Positions 42,755 to 51,685 of a stretch of DNA of 64,000 nt are shown here, piece after piece. Under the pieces are notes generated by a model, which saw nothing but the letters and a program-made list of their open reading frames with translations, was not told the origin of the DNA and made no database searches. Both the position numbers and the translations under genes were made by a program. The stretch lies in NCBI RefSeq assembly GCF_041903755.1, contig NZ_JBBWVE010000011.1, positions 107,316 through 171,315 of the forward strand. Reading direction: 5' to 3'. Source of the stretch: Thiocapsa roseilacustris. Lineage in GTDB: Bacteria; Pseudomonadota; Gammaproteobacteria; Chromatiales; Chromatiaceae. The stretch's first letter is position 1; each line of letters starts with the position of its first letter.

Positions 42755-43714
42755 TCAGTAGAACCGCTTCAGATCCATCCCGGCGTACAGCTCGGCTACC
42801 TGATCGCCGTAGCCGTTGAACGGCAGTGTCTCGCGCTTCTTCGCCAGCCAGCCGTCGCCGATCATGCGATGGGTCCTCTGGCTCCAGCGTGGATGGTTCA
42901 CGGCCGGATTCACGTTGGCATAGAACCCGTACTCGTTCGCCTGCAGGCGGTTCCAGGTAGCCGGCGGCTCCTTCGTGGTGAAGCTGATCCGCACGATCGA
43001 CTTGATACTCTTGAACCCGTACTTCCAAGGGACGACCAGACGCAAAGGCGCGCCGTTCTGATTCGGCAGCAGCTCGCCGTAGAGACCTGTGGAAAGGATC
43101 GTCAGCGGGTGCATTGCCTCGTCCATACGCAGCCCTTCGCGATAGGGCCAGTCGAGCACCTTGCGTTTCTGACCAGGCATCTGCGCCGGGTCATAAAGCG
43201 TCTCGAAGGCGACATACTTGGCCTTGGAGGTCGGCTCGAAGCGCTTGAGCAGATCGCCGAGCGGGAACCCGACCCAAGGCACCACCATGGCCCAAGCCTC
43301 AACACAGCGCAGCCGATAGATGCGTTCCTCCTGCGTGAAGGACGACAGGATGTCCTCGATCCCGATCTCGCCGGGCTTGGCACATTCGCCGTCGACGGTA
43401 ACCGTCCAGGGTCGTGGCTTGAGAAACCTCGCGTTGGCCTGCGGATCGGTCTTGTCAGTGCCTAGCTCGGTGAAATTGTTGTAGCTGGTGATGTCGTCGA
43501 GGCTGGTCGGCGGCTCGTCCGTGCTGAAGGGACTCGGTTGAATATTCGGGATCGCTTCCCCCGCAAGCACCCGAGTCGGCACGGCGCCCGCTAGGCCAAG
43601 CGCAGCGAGACCGATTCCGGATGCTGACGCCTTCAGAAACTCCCGTCGACGCTGCCAGATCTGTGGCGGCGTGATCTCGGAGGGTAGGATATCGGCGGGT
43701 TTCTTGATCAGCAT
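42755..43714 (-). CDS. msrP: Periplasmic methionine sulfoxide reductase catalytic subunit, molybdopterin-dependent
   Basis: A 319-residue Tat-exported enzyme that reduces methionine sulfoxide in periplasmic proteins. It has a twin-arginine leader (RRREFLKASASG at about residues 22-33), the oxidoreductase molybdopterin-binding domain with Mo-ligand Cys137 in RIYRLRCVEAWAMVVPW, and family signatures GVPLxxLL-like VGFPLGDLLKRF, LPNQNGAPLRLVVPWKYGFKSIKSIV and a C-terminal NGYGDQVAELYAGMDLKRFY. GGAGA six bases before ATG 43714 decides the start against the longer frame to 43756. It works with MsrQ, encoded next. Confidence 0.93.
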   Translation of the reverse strand: MLIKKPADILPSEITPPQIWQRRREFLKASASGIGLAALGLAGAVPTRVLAGEAIPNIQPSPFSTDEPPTSLDDITSYNNFTELGTDKTDPQANARFLKPRPWTVTVDGECAKPGEIGIEDILSSFTQEERIYRLRCVEAWAMVVPWVGFPLGDLLKRFEPTSKAKYVAFETLYDPAQMPGQKRKVLDWPYREGLRMDEAMHPLTILSTGLYGELLPNQNGAPLRLVVPWKYGFKSIKSIVRISFTTKEPPATWNRLQANEYGFYANVNPAVNHPRWSQRTHRMIGDGWLAKKRETLPFNGYGDQVAELYAGMDLKRFY

Positions 43715-43877
43715 ATCGTCTCCGGTGCTTGAGGACGCGTCCTTGCCGTTCGGCATCGGAGCGCACGTTCGAGAGACCCGGCAACGCGCCGGACTCTTTC
43801 ATGCCGGTTAGATGGGGACGGAACCGGCCGGTTCGCGAGCACTCGGCGATTATGAAGATTGAGATCGCATCCCTTAA

Positions 43878-43964
43878 TTACAGAACGAGCCACTCTGGGA
43901 AGAGGTAAGCGAAGAGCGCGCCCGAGAGGGCCCAGAGCGGGAACCATGTTGTGATGCGCGTCAT
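43878..43964 (-). pseudogene. N-terminal remnant of a BASS-family (bile acid:sodium symporter) transporter
   Basis: A 28-residue frame, MTRITTWFPLWALSGALFAY then LFPEWLVL and TAA. It matches the first helix of bile acid:sodium symporter family membrane proteins, whose next residues would be ...KP.IVPLLG..MFGMGMTL. The sequence is then lost within a few bases. This is too short to function and looks like the start of a deleted gene. Confidence 0.55.
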
Positions 43965-44011
43965 ATCGGCCTCGCTACGAGCCGCATCTGGACCGATCGG
44001 GTTTTTCGGAA

Positions 44012-44225
44012 TCTCTCACGGAGACACGGAGACGCGGAGAAAGAGAAAAGGAGCGTCGTAGGATGGGTAGAGCGCAGGGAAACCCATCCTCCAAACCTCC
44101 AAGTTGCCCGGTTCCGGGCTGATGCCCATGGCGCGGGCTGGATGGGTTTCGCTGCGCTCTACCGGTGCCGGAGCCGGGGCGTCGGAGCGGGGAGGATGGG
44201 TTTCGCTGCGCTCTACCCATCCTAC
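44012..44225. repeat. Repeat cluster downstream of metY
   Basis: A single-arm CTCTCACGGAGACACGGAG repeat (44012-44050) is followed by three copies of the GGATGGGTTTCGCTGCGCTC family: 44059-44092 (minus orientation), 44139-44162 (partial) and 44191-44225 (complete). The first and last face each other, as in the pair at 5542-5695. Confidence 0.85.
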
Positions 44226-44250
44226 GTTCCGGTTGTTTTCGAAGCGTTGC

Positions 44251-45528
44251 CTACCCTGCCGCTGCCAGCGCATGCTCCAGATCGGCGATGATGTCGTCGA
44301 TATGCTCGATGCCGATCGAGAGGCGGATCAGGTCCTCGGAGACGCCGGCGCGCGCCAGTTCTTCCGGGGACAACTGGCGATGCGTGGTGGTCGCCGGATG
44401 GCAGGCCAGGGTCTTGGCATCGCCGATATTGACCAGACGCACGGTGAGCTTGAGCGCATCGATAAAGCGCGCACCGGCCTCGCGTCCGCCCTTGATGCCA
44501 AAGGACAGAATGGAGCTGGCCTTGGCGCCGTCCATGTATTTCTGAACCAACGGATAATCCGGGCTATCCGGAAGGCCGGCATAGCGGACCCATTCGACCT
44601 GGGGTTTGGCCTTGAGGCACTCGGCCACCGCGATCGCGTTCTCGCAGTGCCGATCCATGCGCACGTGCAGTGTCTCGATGCCCTGGAGGAGCAGGAAGCT
44701 GTTAAAGGGCGAGATGGCCGCACCCATGTTGCGCAGGGGCACCACACGGGCGCGGCCGATGTAAGCCGCGGCTCCCAGCGCCTCGGTGTAGACCACGCCA
44801 TGATAGGAGACGTCCGGTTCGTTGAGCATCGGGAAACGACTCGCGTGCTCGGCCCAGGGGAACTTGCCCGAGTCGACGAGGACGCCGCCGAGCGTGGTCC
44901 CATGGCCACCCATGTATTTTGTCGCGGCGTGAACGACGATGTCGCAGCCGTGCTCGAACGGGCGGCACAGATAGGGGGTGGGCACCGTGTTGTCGACGAT
45001 GACCGGCACGCCGTGGGCATGGGCCATCTCCGAGATCGCGCGCAGGTCCGCAACATTGCCGGCGGGGTTGCCGATGGACTCGCAGAAGACCGCCCTAGTG
45101 TTGTCGTCGATCTGCGCGGCCATGCCGTCGATGTCGTTGGGCGCGGCGAAGCGCACCTGGATCCCGAGTCGGGGCAAGGTGTGCGCGAACAGGTTGTAGC
45201 TCCCGCCGTACAGGGTCGAGACCGCGACGATGTTGTCTCCGGCCTGGGCGATGGTGAAGATCGCATCGGTCACCGCGGCCATGCCCGAGGCGAGGGCCAG
45301 GGCGCCGACCCCGCCCTCCATCGCAGCGACGCGCTGCTCGAGGACGTCGCTGGTGGGATTCATCATGCGGGTGTAGATGTTGCCGGCGACCTTCAGGTCG
45401 AACAGATCGGCGGCGTGCTGGGTATCGTCGAAGGCATAGCTCGTGGTCTGGTAGATGGGGGTGGCGACCGCCTTGGTGGTCGGGTCCGGCGCAAATCCGG
45501 CGTGAATCGCAAGGGTCTCGATCTTCAT
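44251..45528 (-). CDS. metY: O-acetylhomoserine aminocarboxypropyltransferase (sulfhydrylase)
   Basis: A 425-residue PLP enzyme of the Cys/Met metabolism family that makes homocysteine from O-acetylhomoserine and sulfide. Signatures: LAIHAGFAPDPTTKAVATPIYQTTSY, NIYTRMMNPTSDVLEQRVAAMEGG, SLYGGSYNLF-like STLYGGSYNLF, DNTVPTPYLCRP and the PLP lysine Lys204 in ATKYMGGHG. The long insertion after it (GKFPWAEHASRFP) is typical of MetY rather than MetB or MetZ. AGGAGCGACC precedes the ATG. Direct sulfhydrylation fits a sulfide-rich lifestyle. No SAM riboswitch structure was recognised upstream. Confidence 0.93.
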   Translation of the reverse strand: MKIETLAIHAGFAPDPTTKAVATPIYQTTSYAFDDTQHAADLFDLKVAGNIYTRMMNPTSDVLEQRVAAMEGGVGALALASGMAAVTDAIFTIAQAGDNIVAVSTLYGGSYNLFAHTLPRLGIQVRFAAPNDIDGMAAQIDDNTRAVFCESIGNPAGNVADLRAISEMAHAHGVPVIVDNTVPTPYLCRPFEHGCDIVVHAATKYMGGHGTTLGGVLVDSGKFPWAEHASRFPMLNEPDVSYHGVVYTEALGAAAYIGRARVVPLRNMGAAISPFNSFLLLQGIETLHVRMDRHCENAIAVAECLKAKPQVEWVRYAGLPDSPDYPLVQKYMDGAKASSILSFGIKGGREAGARFIDALKLTVRLVNIGDAKTLACHPATTTHRQLSPEELARAGVSEDLIRLSIGIEHIDDIIADLEHALAAAG

Positions 45529-45653
45529 GGTCGCTCCTGATGGTGGTGTCGTTGCGACGGCCGCTGGGTGAGCGCAGCCTTCGGCTAGGCTAGAATCATT
45601 GTTTTCGTTGCGTTTTTAATCCCATGCCGTGCCGGCGCGCGGATTCGGACAGT

Positions 45654-45846
45654 TAAACCGCGCCCAGTGCGGTATGCGATGCTTTTGGATGGGATCGGCC
45701 CCGGCGGTTTTCAGAACCGCTGGAGCCGGTGCGGTTTAAAGTATTAAAAAATATAAAATTTTAAACCGCGCCCCCCGCTAAGGGTCGTGGATTCACCAAA
45801 CTTCGAGCTCACTCGAAAGTTAGCATCTCGCTCTGGACGCGGTTTA
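45654..45846 (+). repeat. TAAACCGC-bounded composite repeat (copy B)
   Basis: Unit 1 (45654-45738, core GCGGTATGCGATGCTTTTGG, end GGTGCGGTTTA), AT spacer (AAGTATTAAAAAATATAAAA), unit 2 (45762-45846, core CGCTAAGGGTCGTGGATTCA, end CTGGACGCGGTTTA). It is closely similar to copy A over its full length. Confidence 0.9.
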
Positions 45847-45972
45847 GGATCGACGCGGCGCCTTCCCCGCGCGCCCTGCCGCGGTCAGCGTGACACCCGC
45901 CGATGGTATCCATCAGGTCCGAAGCTGTCGATCGATGCGGACCCGGATCATCGCACCGATTCGCTTGGAGGA

Positions 45973-46071
45973 TCTCTCACGGAGACACGGAGATGACATT
46001 TCCGCTTGCCTCCTCACCTGTTTCTTCGCTTCTCTTTTCTTTTTCTCCGTGTCTCCGTGTCTCCGTGAGAG
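45973..46071. repeat. CTCTCACGGAGACACGGAG inverted repeat
   Basis: The left arm CTCTCACGGAGACACGGAG and right arm CTCCGTGTCTCCGTGAGAG pair perfectly around a 60-base, partly T-rich middle. Same family as 23998-24100. Confidence 0.85.
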
Positions 46072-46182
46072 CCTTTCCAAACTGAGCTCTCGGGCTGCCG
46101 ACAGCAACGGACAGGGAGAAGGAGCCAAGAGCCGTCGGGGGCGATCAATGTCATCCCTCGACTCAGCGGCTTCTGGTAGATT

Positions 46183-46373
46183 TAAACCGCGCCCTGTGCG
46201 GTATGCGATGTTTTCGGATGGGATCGGCCCCGGCGGTTTTGACGAACGCTGGAGTCGGCGCGGTTTAAAGTATAAAAAATATTAAATTTTAAACCGCGTC
46301 TCCAAAAAGGTCGGAACACTCCTTGAGGCCGACACACCATGAAAATAACGCATGTCGCTCTGGACGCGGTTTA
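46183..46373 (+). repeat. TAAACCGC-bounded composite repeat (copy C)
   Basis: Unit 1 (46183-46267) is very similar to copies A and B. The AT spacer is AAGTATAAAAAATATTAAAT. Unit 2 (46290-46373) keeps the ends TAAACCGCGTC and TCTGGACGCGGTTTA but its middle differs from A and B, so the ends are conserved while the centre is not. Confidence 0.88.
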
Positions 46374-46433
46374 AGGGGTCGGCCGGGACGATTCGGTCAC
46401 TAAAAAACACAACAACGGCGGAGGATGGACGAG

Positions 46434-47288
46434 ATGGTCGAGATCAAGCATCGCGAGACTGGGCAGGTCCTTGAGCGGATCGACGCGGATACCCTCGCGG
46501 GTGCGGACCTGCGCGACATGCAACTGAACGGCGCCGACCTGCGCAACGCCGATCTGACCGGCGCGAACCTGGAGTCGAGCGACCTCGTCGGCGCGCTTCT
46601 GAGCGGTGCGCGGCTGGTCGATAGCGTCCTGGTCGCGACCGATCTGAGCGACGCCGACCTCAGCTCCGCGGATCTCACGCAGGCCCATCTAGGCGCGGAG
46701 CGCCCCTCGCGCGCAGCAACCCTCAACGGCGCGGATCTGTCGCATGCCACGCTCGAGCGCGCCGACCTGCGTCATGCCGATGTTCGGCGTGCCAATCTGC
46801 AAGGCGCCAACCTCGGTCATGCAGACATGCGCGGCACCGACTTTCAAGGCAGCAATCTCTGTCATGTGGTCGCACCCAAGGCGCTCTTTATCCGCGCCAA
46901 TCTGCGCGAGGCCAATCTCTGCGGCGCGGATCTGCGTGATTGTCACCTCAACGACGCCAATCTCGCGGGCGCCAGCATGCACGAGGCCGACCTCACCAGC
47001 GCCATGCCCGGCGGTTTCACGGTCATCAACCTGGCCAACTTCGAGGGCGCCGATCTTCGCGGATCCAAGCTGCGCAGCGTGTCGGCTCAGGAGACCAATT
47101 TCCGCAACGCCAACTTGACCGACGTCGACCTGACCAACGCCGTGCTCGGAGGGGCTATCCTGCGCCGCGCCGATGTCACCAACACGGATTTCTCGGGTGT
47201 CGAGCTGGCGAGCGTTACAATGGAGTTTGCGAATTTTTCCAGGGCGCGCAACGCCGTTTATCCTTCCTACAAGAAGAATCTTAGGTAA
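46434..47288 (+). CDS. Pentapeptide-repeat protein
   Basis: A 284-residue protein made mostly of A(D/N)LxX pentapeptide repeats (for example ADLRDMQLNGADLRNADLTGANLES), with about 40 repeats predicting a right-handed quadrilateral beta helix. One interruption near residues 85-95 (HLGAERPSRAAT) and another near 188-200 (SAMPGGFTVIN) break the helix. I choose ATG 46434 because GGAGG ends nine bases before it; ATG 46425 touches that site. No signal peptide, so it is cytoplasmic. It ends three bases before the oxidoreductase gene. Function is unknown; the family includes DNA-mimic proteins, but nothing here proves that role. Confidence 0.88.
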   Translation: MVEIKHRETGQVLERIDADTLAGADLRDMQLNGADLRNADLTGANLESSDLVGALLSGARLVDSVLVATDLSDADLSSADLTQAHLGAERPSRAATLNGADLSHATLERADLRHADVRRANLQGANLGHADMRGTDFQGSNLCHVVAPKALFIRANLREANLCGADLRDCHLNDANLAGASMHEADLTSAMPGGFTVINLANFEGADLRGSKLRSVSAQETNFRNANLTDVDLTNAVLGGAILRRADVTNTDFSGVELASVTMEFANFSRARNAVYPSYKKNLR

Positions 47289-47291
47289 TTT

Positions 47292-48608
47292 ATGTTGCAA
47301 GAAGGACGTCGTGAGGAACGGATCGCCATCCTCGGCGCCGGGATCTCCGGGCTGAGTCTGGGTTGGCTGCTGTCGAGGATCGGTAAGCGGGTTACGCTCT
47401 TCGAGTCCACCGATCGGATCGGCGGACTGGCGCGCACCTTCGACTGGCACGGCGTGCCCTGCGATATCGCGCCCCATCGGCTCTATACGCAGGATCCCAC
47501 GCTCGTCGAGATGATCGAGTCACTGGTGCCGCTGCGCGAGCATCGCCGCAACAGCCGGATCCTCATGAAGGACAAGGTGATCGCGGACCCGATCAACCCG
47601 ATCGAGCTGATCCTGAAGTTCGATCCAAAAACCGCAGCCAGCTTGATCCTGGGCTTTCTCGCACGTCCGAATCTCCCCGAAGACTCCTTCGAGGCGCTGG
47701 CCCTGAATCGCTACGGGAGAGGGCTTTACGACTTCTTTTTCGAGCCTTACACGAAAAAGATGTTCGGCGTCCCGCCCAGCGAGATCTCGGTGACCTGGGG
47801 ACGCGAGAAACTGCGCTCGTCCGGACTGCTCGACACCATCCGCCGCAGCTCCAAGACCTTCTTCAGCACCTTTCATTACCCGGCCGATGGCGGTTACGGA
47901 CAGATTGCCGAGGCCATGCATGCGCACATCCGCGGTGAGGTGATGCTCGAATCCAAGGTGACGGGGCTCGAACGCACCGAGAACCGGGTGACCGCGATCC
48001 AGTATCGCCGACACGGCGAGTCGCACCGTTTCGAGTGCGACCATGTCTTCAGTACCCTACCCGCCACACTGCTCGGGCGGATGCTCGGGGAGGAGCTCAA
48101 GCTTAGGTATCGCGGCATCGAGCTGGTCTATCTGCATGTGAAGCAACCGCGTGTGATGCCCTACCAGTGGGTTTATTTCGGCGACGGCGACGTCGTCATC
48201 AACCGGATGGCGGAGTTCCGCAACTTCCATGACCCGGAGGCGCAGGTGGACAACACGGTGCTGTGCGCAGAGGTGACCGCCGAGACCGATCGCCCCGTCG
48301 AGGATGTCCTGAGCGCACTCGAACGTTATCGCTTGGTCGACCGGGCCGCGGTGGACGACGTGCTGGTCCTGCCCGAGGGCTTCGGCTATCCGGTCTACGA
48401 CCGCGGATTCGAGGCCGTGAAGGCGCGCGCGGAGGCCGTGCTGGATCGGTACGAGAACCTCCATTCGGTCGGGCGCAACGCCGAGTTCCGTCATATCGAG
48501 GTCGACGAGGATCTGGAGTCCGCGCTGGCGACCGTGCGTCGCCTCTATCCCGAAGCCATGCCCGAGGCAATGCCCGGAGCCATGTCCGGAGCAAGGCCCG
48601 ACGCATGA
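47292..48608 (+). CDS. FAD/NAD(P)-dependent amine-oxidase-like oxidoreductase
   Basis: A 438-residue flavoprotein with an N-terminal Rossmann dinucleotide motif AILGAGISGLSLGWLLSRIGKRVTLFE and the downstream GG motif RIGGLART. The middle (DFFFEPYTKKMFGVPPSEIS, FHYPADGGYGQIAEAM) resembles protoporphyrinogen oxidase/UDP-galactopyranose mutase-like enzymes that work in polysaccharide or lipid-linked sugar pathways. The C-terminal end (PEAMPEAMPGAMSGARPDA) is a degenerate low-complexity tail. It overlaps the next membrane-protein gene (ATGA), so both are coupled, and both neighbours suggest a glycolipid or cell-envelope role. The substrate is not deducible. Confidence 0.82.
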   Translation: MLQEGRREERIAILGAGISGLSLGWLLSRIGKRVTLFESTDRIGGLARTFDWHGVPCDIAPHRLYTQDPTLVEMIESLVPLREHRRNSRILMKDKVIADPINPIELILKFDPKTAASLILGFLARPNLPEDSFEALALNRYGRGLYDFFFEPYTKKMFGVPPSEISVTWGREKLRSSGLLDTIRRSSKTFFSTFHYPADGGYGQIAEAMHAHIRGEVMLESKVTGLERTENRVTAIQYRRHGESHRFECDHVFSTLPATLLGRMLGEELKLRYRGIELVYLHVKQPRVMPYQWVYFGDGDVVINRMAEFRNFHDPEAQVDNTVLCAEVTAETDRPVEDVLSALERYRLVDRAAVDDVLVLPEGFGYPVYDRGFEAVKARAEAVLDRYENLHSVGRNAEFRHIEVDEDLESALATVRRLYPEAMPEAMPGAMSGARPDA

Positions 48609-49612
48609 AGCGGCTCCTCGCACTGCTGCTCCCGTTCCTCGTTACGATCGGGCTGCTCGTCTATGCACTGAGCGGTGTCGATTTGGGCACGCTGCGCAGC
48701 ACACTGCTCGAAGGCGAGCTCTGGGTCATCCCGCCGTTCCTGATCCTGCTGGCGTTCTTTTTCTTCAACAATGCGCTGCGTTGGACACTGATCCTCAGGC
48801 CCTTCGGTCGCTTCTCGGTGCGGCAGGTTGCCCCCTCGATGATGATCGGATTCGCCGGCAACAATGTGCTGCCGCTGCGCATCGGCGAGCTGATCCGCAC
48901 CGTCATCTTCGCGAAAGAGTCGGGCTGCTCGCGCAGCGGGGTCCTGATGACGCTGGTGGTCGAGCGGGCGCTCGATCTGGTGGGCATCCTGCTCGTCTTC
49001 ATCTCAGGCGCCATCTTGGTCGGCGAGCTGCCGCCCGGCTGGAGCTATGGTCTCAGCATCGCGCTCGCCGGGATCCTGACCCTGATAACGGTACTGGTGC
49101 TGCTGGGACGCTTCCCGAAGGTTTCGCTGGGTCTTTGGAGACGTGTGAGTCCGTCCCTTCCCGCCCTCCTCGCCGAGCGTGGGCAGACCTACCTCGCCGA
49201 GCTGACGCGCGGATTGGCTGCGCTCGCCACGCCGTCGGCAGCCGCGGCGCTGCTGGCACAGTCGCTGCTGCGCTGGTTTATCGCGGCGGCCCTGGTCTGG
49301 CTGAGTCTGGCGGGCTACGGTGCCCCCGTCTCGCCCGGCGTGGCGATGTTGGTGGTCGGTGTCACCGCGGCGGCCGTATCGCTGCCGAGCGTTCCCGGAT
49401 TCGTGGGTCCGGTGCAGGCCGCCTTCGTCTTCGCCTTAACACCGTTCGGCATCGGCCAAGAGGTCGCACTCGCCGCCAGCATCCTCTTCCTCGTGGGCCA
49501 CTGGGTACCCGTGACCTTGACCGGCGCCATCTACTTCGTCTTGCGGCATTATTCGTATCGTCAGATACGGCGGGAAGCGGCCTCGCTGAGCGAGGGAGCG
49601 GAAACGGCGTAG
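48605..49612 (+). CDS. Flippase-like membrane protein (lysylphosphatidylglycerol synthase TM/UPF0104 family)
   Basis: A 335-residue protein with eight or so membrane helices. It has the family pattern FFFNNALRWTLILRP, the conserved GFAGNNVLPLRIGELIRT segment, VERALDLVGILLV and SLPSVPGFVGPVQAAF. Members (AglD/MprF membrane domain-like) are proposed to move lipid-linked molecules across the membrane. The ATG lies within the stop of the preceding oxidoreductase gene, so the longer frame from 48263 is rejected. Its stop is followed by a CGACTTCAGTCG repeat cluster. Confidence 0.85.
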   Translation: MKRLLALLLPFLVTIGLLVYALSGVDLGTLRSTLLEGELWVIPPFLILLAFFFFNNALRWTLILRPFGRFSVRQVAPSMMIGFAGNNVLPLRIGELIRTVIFAKESGCSRSGVLMTLVVERALDLVGILLVFISGAILVGELPPGWSYGLSIALAGILTLITVLVLLGRFPKVSLGLWRRVSPSLPALLAERGQTYLAELTRGLAALATPSAAAALLAQSLLRWFIAAALVWLSLAGYGAPVSPGVAMLVVGVTAAAVSLPSVPGFVGPVQAAFVFALTPFGIGQEVALAASILFLVGHWVPVTLTGAIYFVLRHYSYRQIRREAASLSEGAETA

Positions 49613-49678
49613 ACCGATGACCGGGAACAAAGATCCACACTTCGCATGGCTACGGGGTGGAGGGGTGGAGGGGTGTAG

Positions 49679-49801
49679 GCTGTAGGGGCGACTTCAGTCG
49701 TCCCCCAGGTCTTAAGGACATGTAGGGGCGACTGAAGTCGCCCCTACATGTCGCCCCTACATGTCGCTCCTACGCGCTTGAAAATGGTTCCCGAAAATCC
49801 C
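49679..49801. repeat. GTAGGGGCGACT(T/G)(C/A)AGTCGCCCC palindrome cluster
   Basis: An imperfect copy (about 49679-49708) is followed by a palindrome with two 14-base arms, ATGTAGGGGCGACT and AGTCGCCCCTACAT (49720-49749), then two partial TGTCGCCCCTACATG units. The right edge GTTCCCGAAAATCCCCT (49787-49803) resembles the AGGCGATTTCCGGGAAC ends at 9831 and abuts the stop codon of the minus-strand glycosyltransferase gene. Confidence 0.85.
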
Positions 49802-51526
49802 CTATCGGCGAATCGGGCAGCGTGACCCGAGCGGCTGGTCCGCCGATGTCGCACCGGGTTCGGACTCGTCGTCAGCAAGTTCCGGTGGAAGACGGATCAA
49901 CTCCACGGATGTCACTCCGAGCGCCGCCTTCAATGCCTCGAGTTGCGACTCGAGCCTGGTGTCCGGGCCCTCGGGCAAAGTCCAACGTCGGCGGTCTCGG
50001 ATGAGAATGCGGTCGGATCCGCAATCGTCCTTCATCGTGAAGACGTCCCAATCCCGCGGATGGATCAAGCCGTTGAACCAACCCGTTTCGTACGGAACCT
50101 CGACGAGCACGCCGTCTTGCTCGCTCAGGGTCGTGCGGAACGCGATCCCCTTGGGATAGGCGGCGGCATAGAGTGGATAGAACACCTGCCCCTCGATGTA
50201 GAGCGCCTGCTCGGCCGCATCGCATGCGAATGCAGCCGCGATCTCCGGACGCATGCCGTCGGTGTGGGCCTCGCCGACGGGGTCGGTCGCGTGGGCACGG
50301 AAGAGCCCGAACAAGGCAAAGCCGACCACCGCAAGACTGAACACCTGCTGCACGCGTCGGGAATGCAGACGCGACCAGACGAGATCAATCGCCAAGACGA
50401 TGATCACGAGATACAGCGGCAACAGCATCGCTTGATGCCGCATCAGTCCGCCGAACGGGTAGGCGCCGGCGACCCCGGCCGCAAAAACCAGCGCGGTGGC
50501 AATCACCGCCGCCAGAACCATCAGCACCCGCGCGCTTTGCCGCCGCCACAATCCGACCACCAACACGAGGACGGCAGCCGTCCAGAAGAGCGCCACGGCG
50601 AGTATTTGCCCCGGATCCGTCGCCGAGAACTGCGGGGTCAGCCAGCCGGCGTTGCCGACCAGACCGCACCAGGCGAAATGGAGGATCGAATCGCCTTCGT
50701 ACAGCGTTAAGGACTCCAGATGCATGGGGACGACTGCCCCGCGACCGCGCCCATACCCAAGTGCAAACCACAAGAGTACCGAGAGGACGCCGATCACGAG
50801 GACAACAAAGGCGGTCCAATCCAACAATCGCCAAGTCCGCACCCACGTGAACGGCCGCACAAAGCGGCGTCCGGCCCGAACCGCCCACACCAACGCCAAG
50901 GCCAGGATCAAGCCGACGATGACGAAGAGTGCCGAGTAGATGAAGGCGAAGGCGATGGTGAGCCCAAGCGCGGCCATCAGTGGCTGCGGTTTGGGCGCAG
51001 TCCCGAGACCGGTAGCGCCCGAGACGGTCCGCGGAGCGAGCGTCGTCGCCGCGAGCAGTCCGATGACCAAGAACAGCACTCCTAAGCTATAGGAGCGCAC
51101 CGAGACCGCAAGCTCCAGGAAAGCGAAGCTTGTGACCAGCAGCACAACCCCGAGCAAGGCCATCTCCGGGACGACACGCAGACGCCTCAGTAGTAGATAC
51201 CAGAGCGGAACGGTTGCGGCGGCGGCCAATACCGACGGCAGCCGGAACCAGAAGGAATCCGGGCCGAACCGGGCCATCGGCATGAGCAGGAGATGATGCA
51301 GCGGCGGATGGGCGTCGACCAGGCCCTCTTCCAGTGCCTTAGTCCAGGGCGAGACCGTGCTCACGTAGAGATGCCAAGCCTCGTCGTAGCCCCAGCGCGG
51401 ATCGAGCGCGAAGAGCAGCCCGATCCCGAGCGCCGCGAGGGTCAGCAGGACAAGTGTCAGGATGGACTCGCGCCCCGACATCGCATCGCGAGGTCCTGTC
51501 TCATGCGGAAGGTTGGAGGTAGCCAT
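49802..51526 (-). CDS. GT39/ArnT-like membrane glycosyltransferase
   Basis: A 574-residue protein with about ten membrane helices in the N-terminal two thirds and a C-terminal soluble part. The first periplasmic loop has the acidic motif WGYDEAWHLY, and DAHPPLHHLL follows, as in GT-C/PMT-type enzymes (family 39) that use polyprenyl-phosphate sugars. The ATG at 51526, preceded by GAGAG, is preferred to 51556. It probably glycosylates a lipid or protein on the periplasmic side; the acceptor is unknown. It lies convergent with the flippase-like gene. Confidence 0.8.
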   Translation of the reverse strand: MATSNLPHETGPRDAMSGRESILTLVLLTLAALGIGLLFALDPRWGYDEAWHLYVSTVSPWTKALEEGLVDAHPPLHHLLLMPMARFGPDSFWFRLPSVLAAAATVPLWYLLLRRLRVVPEMALLGVVLLVTSFAFLELAVSVRSYSLGVLFLVIGLLAATTLAPRTVSGATGLGTAPKPQPLMAALGLTIAFAFIYSALFVIVGLILALALVWAVRAGRRFVRPFTWVRTWRLLDWTAFVVLVIGVLSVLLWFALGYGRGRGAVVPMHLESLTLYEGDSILHFAWCGLVGNAGWLTPQFSATDPGQILAVALFWTAAVLVLVVGLWRRQSARVLMVLAAVIATALVFAAGVAGAYPFGGLMRHQAMLLPLYLVIIVLAIDLVWSRLHSRRVQQVFSLAVVGFALFGLFRAHATDPVGEAHTDGMRPEIAAAFACDAAEQALYIEGQVFYPLYAAAYPKGIAFRTTLSEQDGVLVEVPYETGWFNGLIHPRDWDVFTMKDDCGSDRILIRDRRRWTLPEGPDTRLESQLEALKAALGVTSVELIRLPPELADDESEPGATSADQPLGSRCPIRR

Positions 51527-51685
51527 TGATCTCTCGTTCTCGCAGGAATCAACCACTCCTGCGTCGACACCGTCTCGTCATCATTGAAGATTCCGCTGCC
51601 TGAACCCTTTCGGCGCCGACGTGCGTTGTCCGCGCGGGTACAACACGGGCACCCTGCGGGCAACGCGGATCGCCGAGAACCTGGT

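Larger units (their letters stand above)
45529..46433. other. Repeat-dominated region between metY and the pentapeptide gene
   Basis: About 900 bases with no supportable gene. It holds TAAACCGC composite copies B and C and a CTCTCACGGAGACAC inverted repeat between them. The promoter of metY (minus) and that of the pentapeptide gene (plus) must lie here; copy C ends about 60 bases before the pentapeptide start. Confidence 0.7.

Noticed and set aside
45529..45660. Possible SAM or other riboswitch upstream of metY
   Set aside because: I could not find the conserved helices or core bases of known SAM riboswitch classes in the leader.
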